A stretch of DNA of 64,000 nt from Orobanche coerulescens. Taxonomy: Eukaryota > Streptophyta > Magnoliopsida > Lamiales > Orobanchaceae. The notes beneath the pieces were generated by a model, which was not told the DNA's origin, ran no database searches, and saw only the letters and a list, made by a program, of their open reading frames with translations. This document shows positions 11,150-22,255 of this stretch, in pieces. Numbering within the stretch: position 1 is the stretch's first letter; every line of letters begins with the position of its first letter. A program made the position numbers and the translations under genes. The DNA lies in NCBI GenBank assembly GCA_033398695.1, contig CM065802.1:207905096-207969095 (forward strand), given 5' to 3'.

Positions 11150-11940
11150 ATAATAAACAACCCAAAAAAAGGGAAAAGGCGGAAAAAAATTGGTTGATTG
11201 AAAAGCAAGAAAAAGAGCTCAGATAAATCGAAGCATAAGTAAGGGGATCGATAGAAAGCTTCATTAAATAGCTTCTAAAGTGCTTACCTGTTGATAACAC
11301 TCGATTCAGGATATTTTCTAATTGTTTAGTTTCAAGTCACTTTATCCATATTCTCCTACCCCAACCAAAGATCCGACATTACAACCTAACAGTCCTTTTT
11401 GATTCACAACGTTACACACACAAGTAGTAGAGATAAAAGACGATTTGCACGCCTATGGAAGTTTTCACCTCATTAAATAAGCTTGAGCGAAAATATGTCC
11501 CTTATACACTTCAGAGTGAGCGATACACTTATCCGGCGAGTTCTATGAATTCATGCTTTTTATTTAAAAAAGGAAATTTTCTTGAGATTTGACAAAATTA
11601 TATAAACTTGGTCTGATTTACCCCTTGAGGTGTGGTAAAATTATTGGTACATTCAATCATACCATATCTGAGGTTTACTTGAGGACAAGCAAATATTTAA
11701 GTGTGGGGTATTTGATTAGTGCATAATTGATCTAAAAATTCATATATAAAATATTCCTTTTACGGGCATAATCGTACTGATTTGTGATTAAAAATAGATA
11801 TTTTATAGATATGTCAAAACATGAGCTAAAATGGTCATTTTACAGATTACTGACATGAAGCATCAAAAAGGACGGAAAACAAGATCAAATCCAACGACGG
11901 AAAATTTTCAAGGAGACAGTCTACAAAACGATCAAAGCAA

Positions 11941-12018
11941 CACGGCGCAAATCATGGCCGCTTCTTCGGCCGTTTATCACACGGCGCAAATCATGGCCGC
12001 TTCTTCGGCCGTTTCTCA
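11941..12018 (+). repeat. 39-bp tandem duplication in the Tat/Athila-like LTR
   Basis: Two adjacent copies starting CACGGCGCAAATCATGGCCG, differing at one position. Each contains the inverted repeat GGCCGCTTCTTCGGCC. Confidence 0.95.
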
Positions 12019-12310
12019 CACGACACACATTTTCCGCCGGATCATTGCGCGTGTTCCGGACAAGACCGAGTCATCCTAATACGGCTATATAATACGGCGC
12101 AAAATGAGCCATTTTCCAGCGCCGTTTTTCAGCAGATGCCATGCAAAAAATAGTCCATTTTTGACCATCTTGTGAACTCAACCACAAGATATTTTTATGG
12201 TCAAAAATCTGAAAAATCAAAGACATGGGTGAAGTGTGAACAAAGAATTAATCAAGATACTACAATAGATATTTTGAATTAAATAATCAATTGTATTCTT
12301 GAAAATCACC

Positions 12311-12318
12311 TATAAAAG
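12311..12318 (+). promoter_or_regulatory. TATA box of the Tat/Athila-like LTR
   Basis: TATAAAAG in the context CACCTATAAAAGGACACC, a near-consensus plant TATA box inside an LTR. Transcription would start about 30 bp downstream. Confidence 0.7.
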
Positions 12319-13467
12319 GACACCTTCACCCATGAAGAAAAAAATCATCTCATCTTCTTGCCAAGAAACACTCCTTTCTTTTAGCAAGATATTTTCCTTA
12401 GAACTCTCAATTTTAGTTTGTATTTCATTTTTGGTTTGAAGTTTTTCTTTCATTTAGTTTGTAATTGAAAAGTGCTTGATCAATAAGCACTTAGTATTTT
12501 ACTTGGTGTTTTACTTTCAATTTTTATAAGCTTGTAATCTTTGAACAAGTTTGAAGTTATATTTTGAAGTATATTCCTTGTACTTTGATCCATCATATTC
12601 AAGTAAGTTTTCATCTATTGTCATTGAGTTCTAGTAATTAAGAGTTTCTATATATATTATGTATATCAATTATTTCTATTATAATTTTAGTTTGTATAAA
12701 CCAATGAGTAGCTAATCTTTCTTCCTAGGGGAAGGGGGATTTCTATTAGGTTATATATTGAGTATTTGATTGATTTACACTATTTTGATTAAAAATATTC
12801 AAATAGAGATTGATCATATCCTATTTCTACTAATGAAACCTCCTTGATTGATTGTTGAGTGAATTGGAAATATATCTTTCCAATCTATCAAGTGTTAATC
12901 TTGTTATCAACATCTTAAGATTTCGAAAGTCATTAAGACACCTTTGAATACGAAAGTTATGAGGTGGAAAGTTGGTTACACGATAAACATCCGTTTTTCT
13001 TTGATATCTGTGTAAATCAATTCTGATACTTAGTTAAAAACCTAATTTAATGAACCCGTAATACCCTAGATTTAATAAATTCCCAACTCATTTTAATTCT
13101 ATTCATTTTCACTCGTTAAAGATAGTCTTAATATAAATAGTCTAGTTATAAATAGTCTTAATATAAATAGTCTAGTATTAAAATAGTAGTATTGAAAATA
13201 GTCTTATTAAAATAGTCTTATTAAAAATAGTTTGGTTTAAAAAAAATAGTGCATTTAATTTAGTTAATATTTAAAAATTCAATAATCTATTTTAGAATAT
13301 TTTAGTATTTATTTCTCGCAATTTGTAATAAAATATTATACGAAGCCCTGTTGAACACTCCTCGAGAGAAAAGACCTTGGTAGAACTTACCACAACTACT
13401 TCTATCTCGTATATATTTGCGAGAGACTCAAAAACTCCTATTTTTAGGATAAGTTTTTGGTCGATCC

Positions 13468-13589
13468 GTGATGTGGTGTTATTGCGTCGACTCCGTGAGT
13501 CGATGAGTGAAGTTGATTTCCTAGCCTGGTGGGTCCCATGTAGAGTCCACAGCGCTGTTACATTCCCAGGATTTCTTGGGGGTGTTACA
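13468..13589 (+). repeat. Tekay-2 5' LTR remnant
   Basis: Matches 28896-29018, including the U5 hairpin (13529-13550) and the GGGGGTGTTACA end. Sequence to the left (GGTCGATCC) has no counterpart in the 3' LTR, which marks a breakpoint. Confidence 0.92.
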
Positions 13590-13594
13590 GAAAA

Positions 13595-13606
13595 TGGTAT
13601 AAGAGC
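13595..13606 (+). promoter_or_regulatory. Primer binding site of Tekay-2
   Basis: TGGTATAAGAGC, one base from the initiator tRNA-Met complement TGGTATCAGAGC. Confidence 0.8.
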
Positions 13607-13827
13607 ACTAGGTTTATGGATACCTAGGCTTGTTGGTTAATTGGGTCTAGTTGTGTTTTGTTTTGCACATTGTCACCCCGCTGCCATCATCTCGGTACTT
13701 CCCGTGCTCGTAAGTTTTCCTTACTCGATTCCTTGCTTCCTTGTATCATACTTTCGATTCTTGAATTGTGACTGTTTATCCTCTCGTACTTATCATCGAA
13801 TTGCATTTGCTACCTCTTCTCTTCAGT

Positions 13828-14934
13828 ATGGATGCTGGGAGAGGCCGAGGTAGGGGTCTCGGCCGTGGTTGTGGACGCAGTCGGGGACGTGGGGTAGCCA
13901 GTGAGGTGGCCACGTCACACAATTCTGGGGCTGGTAGTACTGATGGTCATCAGAGTCATAGTGCTACTCAGGAGGGCGCAACTGGCGGCAACGCCGATCT
14001 TGGTGTTGCAGTTGTGATGCAACAAATGGTGAACTAGATGGATGCGATAGTTCAGGCGGTTCAGAACCTGACTCTAGCCCATGCTACTCGGGGCGGAGCA
14101 GACCGTTGGCTTCAAGATGTCATCAAGATGCATCCTCCTCAGTTTTCGGGGGCTTCAGACCCAATTGGTTGGGAGGGGTGGATCAAAGAGATATCCAAGG
14201 TCTTTGTTGCCACCAACTGTCTCGAGGATCGCAAGGTCCCTATTTCCCAGTACTTTCTCACTGGGGACGCTACTGACTGGTGGGAGGCTGTTGAGCCTAA
14301 GGACCATGCTGCTTCATGGGTCGAGTTCAAAGATCTGATGGAGACCGAATATTGCCCGTGGCCAGTTAAACAGGCTCAAGTCTATGCTTTCTATAATGCT
14401 CAGCCTCGGGATATTCCTGTTTCCTAGGACATTGCTGATTACAAATGGGAGTTGGTCTTCGTGAAGGCCCAAGTTAGAGAGGAGAGCGACAAGACTTTCC
14501 ACTTTTCCAGACGGATGAAACTGAAGGTTCGTGACTACATGTCTGGGCTCGCCTGAACCACCTTGAAGGATTATCAGAGTAGAGCTCTTGCATACGATAT
14601 GTCTTGGACGGCCAGTGAGGCGGCTCGTGAGATCAAGAAACAAAAGTCCACCAAAAATTTTTCGGGCCACAAGGGTGGAGGTCAGCAGAAATCTCAGTCT
14701 GCTAACTTCCCCGCTGGTGGTGGTCCAGCTCGTTCTACTGGGGGTTTCTGCGGGGCTTCCAGTACTCCTTCCCGTGATGTGAAGTGTTTTAACTATGGTC
14801 TACCAGGCCACATCAGTCGAGCTTGTCTGAGTCCCTTGCTGACATGTAATCGGTGTGGCCAGCCGGGCCAAAAGGCTGCTTTCTGTGCTGAGAGAGAGGA
14901 CTCTTGGTGCCCAGGCTTCCTTCCCAGCACCTAG
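13828..14934 (+). pseudogene. Tekay-2 gag
   Basis: ATG at 13828 opens an Arg/Gly-rich head (about 25 residues), followed by a Gly/Ser/His-rich linker. In-frame TAG at 14035-14037 and at 14425-14427 replace Gln codons (CAG in the relatives). The gag core is at about 14100-14400, with the conserved WWEAV and EYCPWPVK blocks. A later segment (14563-14934) holds two zinc-knuckle remnants; the first reads C-x2-Y and the second has Gln for the metal-binding His, so both have lost ligands. Not functional as it stands. Confidence 0.87.
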
Positions 14935-15064
14935 GGAGCCGAGTGTGAACCAGGGGTCATCTAATCCACAGCCTCCGCCGAGTGCCAGTCGAGGAAGAGG
15001 TCGGGGTCAGCCGGCTAGAGGGGGAGCTTCCAGTGTCGGCTCCGCTCATCCGTGAGTTTACGAG

Positions 15065-18000
15065 ATGAGGAGGGGCGATGATCCAGCAACCATCGTGGCT
15101 ACAGGTACCGTTCATATCCAGTCTCATCCTGTCAGTGTGCTTTTTGATTCGGGTGCTATGCATTCATTTATTTCTCTGGAGTGTGTGCACCATTTGAGTC
15201 TCGACTGTTTGACTCCTTGTGAGCCTTTCATCGTTAAGCTTCCTAGCGGTGATAGGATCGTTGGTGATGAGGAGGTCCGAGACTGTTCTGTGTTTATTTG
15301 TGAGAGGGCTTGGCTCTCTAACCTTATTATTGTGAGTATTGATGGTGAGGATTTGATTCTCGGGGATCATTGGCTCGAGCGGCATGGTGCAATCATGAAC
15401 TACCGCACGAGGATTATCACCATGTTAGTCGAGGACAGCACCGAGCACTCTTTCGCAGGGTGAAAGAGAAACCAGAAGTTCGTGATTAACGCCATGAAGG
15501 CGATGAGGCTCCTACGGAAGGAGTGTACTGGTTATTGGTGCTATGCCTTGAAGGCGGGGGATGGTGGGGTCGAGTTTTCATCGATTCCAGTCGTTAGTGA
15601 GTTCCCCGATGTTTTTCTTGATGAGTTACCGGGGTTGCCACCAGACCGTGAGGTTGAGTTGTCTATCAAATTAGAGCCGGGTGCGGCTACAATTTCGAAG
15701 GCGCCGTATCGCATGGCACCTTCATAGATGGCCGAGTTGAAGAAGCAGTTGAGTGAGCTTCTTGAGTCGGGGTATATTCGACCGAGCGCTTCACCTTGGG
15801 GCGCACTGGTTCTGTTTGTGCGGAAGAAGGATGGTTCACTGTGTTTATGTATCGACTACCGTGAGCTAAACAATGTGACCATCAAGAACAAATATCCCTT
15901 GTCGAGAATTGAATTGATCAGTTGCAGGGAGCTGCGGTATTCTCGAAGATTGACTTGAGATCGGGGTACTATCAACTTCAGGCGAAGGAGTCCGATATTC
16001 TGAAAATAGCTTTTCGGACGAGATACGGACATTATGAGTTTATGGTTATGCCCTTCGGGTTGACTAATACGCCGGCGGTGTTCATGCAGTTGATGAACAA
16101 GGTCCTTATCGAGTATTTAGATTATGTGTCGTCGTCTTCATTGACGGTATCCTTATCTATTCGAGGAATGAGTAGGAGCATACGCATCATCTGCTTGTGG
16201 TGTTAGACGTTTTGAGAACCGAGCGACTCTATGTGAAGTTCTCAAAATGCGAGTTTTGGCTGAAGGAAGTGATGTTTATGGGTCACGTGATTTCATCCGA
16301 GGGGGTCCGTGTGGATCCACAGAAGATCGAGGCAGTGCTGGACTGGGCACCGCCTAAGAATGTGAAGGAGGTCCGTAGTTTCTTGGGTTTGGCTGGCTAC
16401 TACCGTAGGTTCGTCGAGGGGTTCTCGAAACTAGCTCAGCCACTTACTCAGTTGCTCCAGAAATCCGAGAAGTTCGTCTGGAATGACGAGAGACAGTCGA
16501 GTTTTGAAGAGCTGAAGAGGCGTTGACTTCAGCCCTGATTCTAGCATTGTCGTGTGGCAACGAGGGTTTTTCCGTCTATAGCGATGCTTCGGGTCAGGGT
16601 CTTGGGTGTGTGTTGATGCAGCACGGCATTACATATGCGTCCAGGCATTTGAGGCCATATGAGCTCAACTACCCTACTCACGATTTGGAGTTAACGGCAG
16701 TTGTCTTTGCGCTCAAGATTTGGCGTCACTATCTTTTAGGCTCTGCATGTCAGATTTTTACCGATCATAAAAGTCTGAAGTACATATTTACTCAGCGGGA
16801 GTTGAATATGAGGCAGAGGAGGGGGTTGGAGTTGATTAAGGATTATGACCTCAAAATCCTTTATCATCCGGGCAAGGCGAATGTCGTGGCAAACGCCTTG
16901 AGTCGGAAACCGGTTGCATTGCGGACGCTTGAGATACTTACATCTCAATCTGAGCTTCAGTGGGATTTGACCGAGTTGAGTGTTGAGTTTGTTGCCAAGA
17001 GCTGCCAGACAACTTTGCGCTCTGGAGATTTCGTCGTCGTTGATCGATGAAATTAAGCTGAAGCAATTAGAGGATCCGATGATTACTCAAATCCGAGAGA
17101 ATGTTCTCAAGAGGAAGTCTCCCGGGTTTGTGGTTCACGAGGATGGTGTATTGATATTTCAGAGTCGGCTTTGTATACCGAACGACTTGGGATTGAGATA
17201 GAGTATTTTGCGAGAGGCCCATGCTACACCTTACTCGGTTCATCCTGGTTCGAGTAAGATGTACAAGGACCTAAGGAGGAATTTTTGGTGGAACGACATG
17301 AAGGAGGAGGTCGCACGGTTTGTAGCGAGGTGTTTGACTCGTCAGCGACCGACCGGGTTACTACAGTCGCTTCCCGTTATGTAATGGAAATGGGAAGATA
17401 TCTCGATGGACTTCATCACGAGCTTACCGAGATCGAAGTCTGGTATGAATATGGTTTAGGTGATTGTGGATCGTCTGACCAAGTCAGCACACTTTCTGGG
17501 CATCAAGGATACTTGGGGTCGGAGAGGTTAGCTCGTGTGTTTATTGCGCAGATTATGAGGCTTCACAATACTCCGAAGTCTATTGTTTCGGCGTGATGGC
17601 CATTTTGTATTGCATTTTTGGCAGGCGGTACATAAGGCGTTGGGCACTCGTTTGTGTCTGAGTACTTCTTTTCATCCTCAGTTGGATGGGCAGTCAGAGC
17701 GCACTATCTAGACATTTGAGGATATATTGCATGCTTGTGCCCTCGATTGGAGCAGTGACTGGGAGAAGCATTTTCCGTTGATCGAGTTCACGTACAACAA
17801 TAGTTGGCACGAGTCGATTCGAATGGCACCGTATGAGGCGCTTTATGGGCGACGATGTCGATCGCCGATTTGCTGGAACGAGGCATCCGATTTGGTTGGG
17901 ACCGAACCAGATATCGCTATGGAGGCGAGGTGGAAGGTGGAATTGATTCTGGAGAGGATGTTGACTGCTCAGAGTTGACAGAAGTCATATACCGACGTCC

Positions 18001-18478
18001 GTCGTCGACCTTTAGAGTTCAAGGTGGGAGATCACGTTTTTCTAAAGGTGTCGCCGACAAGGGGAGTTTTCCGCTTCCGAAAGAAAGGAAAGTTGAGTCC
18101 GAGATTTATTGGGCCCTTTGAGATTCTCGAGAGAGTCGGTGAGTTGGTATACCGTTTGGCATTGCCTCTGGCCTTGAGTCACGTTCATAGCGTTTTCCAT
18201 GTTTTCAAGCTGAGGAAATAGGTTCCGGATCCTAGTCATGTCATCGACTATGGTGAGATTGATGTTGCCGAGATATTACCTTCGAGGAGTGCCCCTTGAA
18301 GATTTTGGAGCACCGTGAGAAGCGATTGAGGCATAAGACCATTCATTTGGTCAAGGTGCAGTGGTCGAGGCATGGTGTCGAGGAGACAACTTGGGAAACC
18401 AAGGATAGCATGCGTGCTAGGTACCCCAAGTTGTTTGTTTCTTATGTTTCGGGACGAAACTTTTTTTTAGAGGGTTAG
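15065..18478 (+). pseudogene. Tekay-2 pol: protease to chromodomain
   Basis: Protease at about 15140-15180 has LFDSG followed by AMHSF (Thr to Met after the active site). RT (15728-16206) has the usual YRELN and MPFGLTN blocks, but the catalytic motif reads FIDGIL-like in a shifted frame near 16140-16155 (second Asp lost). The RNase H (16523-16960) keeps [10 protein letters not shown]. The integrase zinc region and core span about 17150-17870. The chromodomain (about 18330-18450) is readable. Premature stops occur at 15461, 15725, 17199, 17709 and 17976. The normal terminal TAA has become TAT, so the last frame reads on to 18478 through the hairpin. Confidence 0.9.
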
Positions 18479-18480
18479 AA
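18444..18480 (+). promoter_or_regulatory. Hairpin plus polypurine tract (Tekay-2)
   Basis: ATGTTTCGGGACGAAACTT at 18444-18462, the same stem-loop as in the other Tekay elements with one base changed. AGAGGGTTAGAA at 18469-18480 is a decayed polypurine tract. Confidence 0.85.
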
Positions 18481-19392
18481 TGTAATATCCGCATTTTTCC
18501 TTTTTCCGGAATTCCCATTTTTATGTATTTTTCGTTTTTAACGACTAGCTTACAACTGTTTCGACGTTTTGAATCTATTTTATTCTTCGAGTTTTTCCTT
18601 TTGGATGAGTTTCAGAGATATTTTGATGTAATTCCGTTCTATGTTATGTGTTGTTGCATGAACGTTCGATTCTCGCAAAACTCATTTGACTTTGTAATTT
18701 CTTTGGTTACACGAGTTCCTATGGTTGAGTTGTTCGTGTTGTGAGTTTCAGTTTGTTAATCCGACGTTGTATCGTGCTTTTAGGACATTTGGGCTGTTTT
18801 GTAATTTCTTATAAGTTTAGGGAATTTTACTTCTTTGTCGTATTCCGGATTCCCCGGTAGTCGGAATTGTATTTTTCTTCAGTACTCAGCTTCGTCGTCG
18901 TGAATATTTCGCATCTACGCTTTTGGTTATGTCTTTGTGATGCATCCCGACTTCAGACCGCTGGTGCAGTTAACTACATTCAGTAGTATTGAACTGATGC
19001 ATGCATAACGTACGTTATGCATGCTTTCTTGCGTGTGCTATCAGCACCTTCATAACGTATGTTATACCTTGGCGTTAACGTACGTTATGGCCTTCAGCGG
19101 ATTGAGCAGATTGTTCTTCCGAGCCTTTACATACGCTAACTCCTGTGTGTTACATACGTAAAGCTCCATTGTAGCGTACGCTAACTGTCCGACGTAGCGT
19201 ACGCTATCGAACTCGGCGATTTGGAGAGATTGTTCTGCCGAGCCATTACGTACGCTAACACTTGAGTGTTACATACATAATGAGTGTAACATACGTTAAC
19301 ATCATCATGTTAACGTACGTAATGAAGGAACAGGTTTTATAAACCTGGGATGACCTTCACTTCGTCATTTCTTTATTTTTCTTCCTCCGACC
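18481..19392 (+). repeat. Tekay-2 3' LTR, first part
   Basis: Starts TGTAATATCCGC. It carries the dyad-word array and a TATA-like palindrome, then is interrupted by Copia-1 50 bp after the TATA-like box. It continues at 27750. Confidence 0.93.
19006..19347 (+). promoter_or_regulatory. Tekay-2 U3 array: twelve TAACGTACGTTA/TAGCGTACGCTA words plus TATA-like palindrome
   Basis: Words start at 19006, 19029, 19053, 19076; 19127, 19150, 19172, 19195; 19246, 19269, 19287 and 19311. This gives three blocks of four at a 22-24 bp pitch (one interval of 18), with 51 bp between blocks. Both inter-block spacers contain a GATTGTTCT(T/G)CCGAGCC segment. TTTATAAA at 19336-19343 sits inside the inverted repeat CAGGTTTTATAAACCTG and is the likely TATA box, 14 bp after the last word. 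Confidence 0.85.
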
Positions 19393-20884
19393 TGTTAGGA
19401 TTGTATACTGCAAAGCATACTTTATGCTTGTATTACCTAATTTCCCATTTACTACCTATGAGGATATTAATTATATTTAATCACATGTTTTGCATATTAA
19501 TTCACGTTATGGTTATGCAAATGAAATGTCTAATTATTTTATATTGTAGATAATGTGGTGTGTTGGTGTCACACGGAAGATCACATTACCGGTGCCTTAT
19601 AAAATAATATAATAGTTCACAACCTATATAATTATTAGACAAATTATATATAGGGTTGTAGTGTATGCTTGAAAATAGTTGGTCTTGACTATTAGCATAC
19701 ATTAGCGTATTTGCATATGTTGAACAGGATCGAGGTGAGATAGTGTCTTCTGTACTGACTGTAAGAAGAACGTAAATCTCGGATAATTATTATTTCTTAA
19801 TTCTAAGTATATAATATTTAATTGTGTATTTATAATAATTATTGCTTTGATTTACCATATGTGAGAGTCAAAATGATCGACTCAATAAGCCTCGTATCTT
19901 GGGCAATAATATTGTTTATACGACAATTATTATTATTACTAGAAATCGTGTCCCGACTCGTGCGGGTTGATTATGTCCCCTTGAGGAGCTCGATAATGAT
20001 TATTATATTAAACCTATGCAGTGGATTTAATTCGATATAATAATAAGGTTCGAGTGGTACTACTCTTGGATAAGATATTAATTAATTAAAGTCATCGTAG
20101 CTTATAATTAATTAATGGACATTCGATATCTTAAACACGGGAAATAATATATTTAATAAGGAGCCCAATTTCGTAATTTGGGATTTTGGTAGGAATGCAA
20201 TATCAAACTTTTTAGTGGACTAAGTTGATATTAATTAATTCATCATATATTAGGAAGAGTTCTAATAAGGTAAGATGAATTAATTGGGAGTCCTTCCATA
20301 ATCCTCCTCTAGATCCCTAGTAGTAGTTCAATAGCCTATAAATAGGACATTATGGTTGATGGCCGATTTTATGCTTCTTCATACACAAGGAATTTCGATT
20401 TTTTTCTTCTAAGTGTTTAATTGTGGATCTTGACTTGTGTCTTTGATTCCACAATTGAGAGAACACTTTAATTCTTGCTACATATCGGAATTACTTGAAG
20501 AAAAGAAAATCGAGAGTAGTGAGGCATAAGAATTCGGCCGATCCATAAGGTGTCCAAGCAAGATCCGGTAGCTCGTTGCCCACACAACGTCCGGTTCAAG
20601 ACGGATCATACTCTAGAAGATCTGAAGGTAGAAATACAAGGCGATCAAGAAGGAAGTAACCAACGCGCTTCAAAAGGTAATATCCTATGATCTTGGATCT
20701 AGATTAGGATATTTTAATTAATCAACATATTTAATTAAAAAATAATAAATAATATTTAAATTGCTTGTTAGTCTTAGTAATTAATTAATTAGCATGCCTA
20801 AATAGATCTAATGCTCGTAGATGCGTAAAACGCTATTATCAATTCTTCCCAAACTTCGCTTCTGCTGCATTTTACTTTCCAACA
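19393..20884 (+). repeat. Copia-1 5' LTR
   Basis: TGTTAGG...CCAACA. TATA box TATAAATA at 20337-20344 in CCTATAAATAGG. Small mismatch patches against the 3' copy occur near 19406, 19750, 20010 and 20090. Confidence 0.96.
20337..20344 (+). promoter_or_regulatory. TATA box of Copia-1 LTR
   Basis: TATAAATA, identical in both LTRs (second copy 27196-27203). Confidence 0.75.
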
Positions 20885-20886
20885 AT

Positions 20887-20899
20887 TGGTATCGGAGCC
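20887..20899 (+). promoter_or_regulatory. Primer binding site of Copia-1
   Basis: TGGTATCGGAGCC two bases after the LTR; initiator tRNA-Met type with one change. Confidence 0.85.
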
Positions 20900-20901
20900 G
20901 G

Positions 20902-22255
20902 TTTTTTTAGGCTTTTGCTATTTTAATTAATTTTAGTGATTAATTGATAGCAATTTAAATATTCATATATTTTGATGTTGGAATATTTTGCTAGATGTGT
21001 TCTTGCAGGTGATATGATCCAATTATCATGGTTTATATGAATGGTGTATTTATTTATTTATTTTTATTAATTATGCAATTGTTGGTTGGCCCGTTTTGAG
21101 GCATGAAATGGTTTTTCCCGTGAGAAAATCCGCGGGTAGTTCTAGGTGGTTTTATTTTTTCGTGTAAATCTTGATGTAATTTCGATGTATTTTATTTTGT
21201 ATAAAATTGTAATCGAATTCGGAAAAGACGGATCGCGAAGAAATAGGCGAGCAAGGATCGCCGATTTGGGCAAGCGCGGCCGGCAATGCGGCCAAAGCGG
21301 CAAAGACACTGCCGGCGGCGTCAGCGGTACCCGATCTGTGGCGGCTGGTCGGGCAGTTCCTTTGGTTCGGGTCGTCGATTTTAGTCCGGTCCGTTCGTTG
21401 CGTCCCATTGGGGAAGTCGGGATTTAAAATTAAATTTTTTTTATGTAATTAATTTTGCATAAAAGTAAAATTTTAATTTTGAAAATCCACAGCCCGGCCG
21501 GGGAGAAGCGACGAGATGCTTGATTCAGTGGGAGAGATCGAGTCGAAGATTTTCTCGGATTCAACTCAAGGAAGAAGACCATGATAATTGGATAAATTTA
21601 ATTATCCATGTTTTATTTTGGTTTTTTATTGTTTTGATGTATGGCATGTATGCGTGATATGTTTCCTTGCATGTTAGGACGAGAAAATTAAAAACCTTAA
21701 GGCTAAAATAACTAAGTGATTAAATTGATTTAATTTTTTTTAAATTAAAATCAAATTGGCCTCCATAATTAATTTAAATTGTGAAGTAATTAGCATGCGC
21801 GTTGACATTAGAGTCTTCCTCCATATCGGATGTGCTAATTATAGGTTCACTAGTTTTAAATTTCAAAATGATAACATAAGGTAAATATTACTTTTTATGA
21901 TAGGACCTCTCCATCTGTAGGACTATTATTTAAAAGATAATATTTTAAGGATGTTAAATTATGGTGTTCACTTAGGTGTATTAATTAATAAGCTCCCCAT
22001 CGGAGTCTATGTTAATTAATACATGGCGAAGGAACCAACTATTAATTTTACTTGTCATAACGTAATTTGACTAGATAGTAAAATTAAAGACGTAAAACTC
22101 TACTTGGAAAATGTGTGTGTAGCGTCCACACGATCGTGGCTTGCATGTGCGGATTTTTCGAGGTATTGGTTGCTAGCATATATATTGTGTTTTGAGGTTT
22201 TTCGATATATTTTGCTATGCATTATGTGATGGATGTTTTTAATTTTTATTCTCGG
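20902..22255 (+). other. Copia-1 leader with a GC-rich island
   Basis: A 1.35-kb untranslated leader between PBS and gag. It is AT-rich except for a sharply GC-rich segment at about 21225-21420, full of GCCGGC, GCGGC and GCGGCC words, and a second short one at about 21488-21520. No coding function seen; it is probably the RNA packaging/dimerisation or translation-control region. Confidence 0.6.

Larger units (their letters stand above)
10086..11712 (+). other. Noncoding 3' region of the Tat/Athila-like element
   Basis: AT-rich, without credible coding sequence. A first GAGGACAATG...AAGTGTGGGG block lies at about 10315-10350 and a second, LTR-proximal one at about 11680-11710. Between them are an (AT)n run and a 100-bp-period direct repeat. 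The paired GAGGACAA/GTGTGGGG blocks are typical of the region before the 3' LTR in this group; the second probably includes the polypurine tract. Confidence 0.6.
1..13467 (+). mobile_element. Tat/Athila-like Ty3 retrotransposon, 3' part, interrupted
   Basis: This is the base layer of the left end. It comprises a late ORF (1-805, continuing at 9807-10085), a long noncoding stretch, and a 3' LTR starting at 11713. The motif GAGGACAAGCAAA followed by AAGTGTGGGG just before TGATTAGTGCATAATTG is the arrangement I know from the 3' end of plant Tat/Athila/Ogre elements. Tekay-1 (806-9801) is inserted in the ORF. The 5' LTR, gag and pol lie outside the window on the left. The right edge is cut at 13467/13468, where it abuts the Tekay-2 LTR remnant. 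The lineage is inferred from memory of family motifs; the element class is much firmer than the exact clade. Confidence 0.75.
11713..13467 (+). repeat. 3' LTR of the Tat/Athila-like element, right end truncated
   Basis: Begins TGATTAGTGCATAATTG immediately after the GTGTGGGGTATT tract. It contains a strong TATA box at 12311 and a 39-bp tandem duplication at 11941-12018, and towards the right end AT-rich short repeats (13120-13230) and an inverted repeat (TCTCG...CGAGA near 13400-13425). No terminal CA of its own is seen: it stops at the junction with the Tekay-2 LTR remnant. No second copy lies in the window for comparison. Confidence 0.6.

Noticed and set aside
11831..12079. 82-codon ORF with TAQIMAASSAV repeats
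   Set aside because: The repeat is the 39-bp (13-codon) tandem duplication in the Tat/Athila-like LTR, upstream of its TATA box. No evidence of expression.
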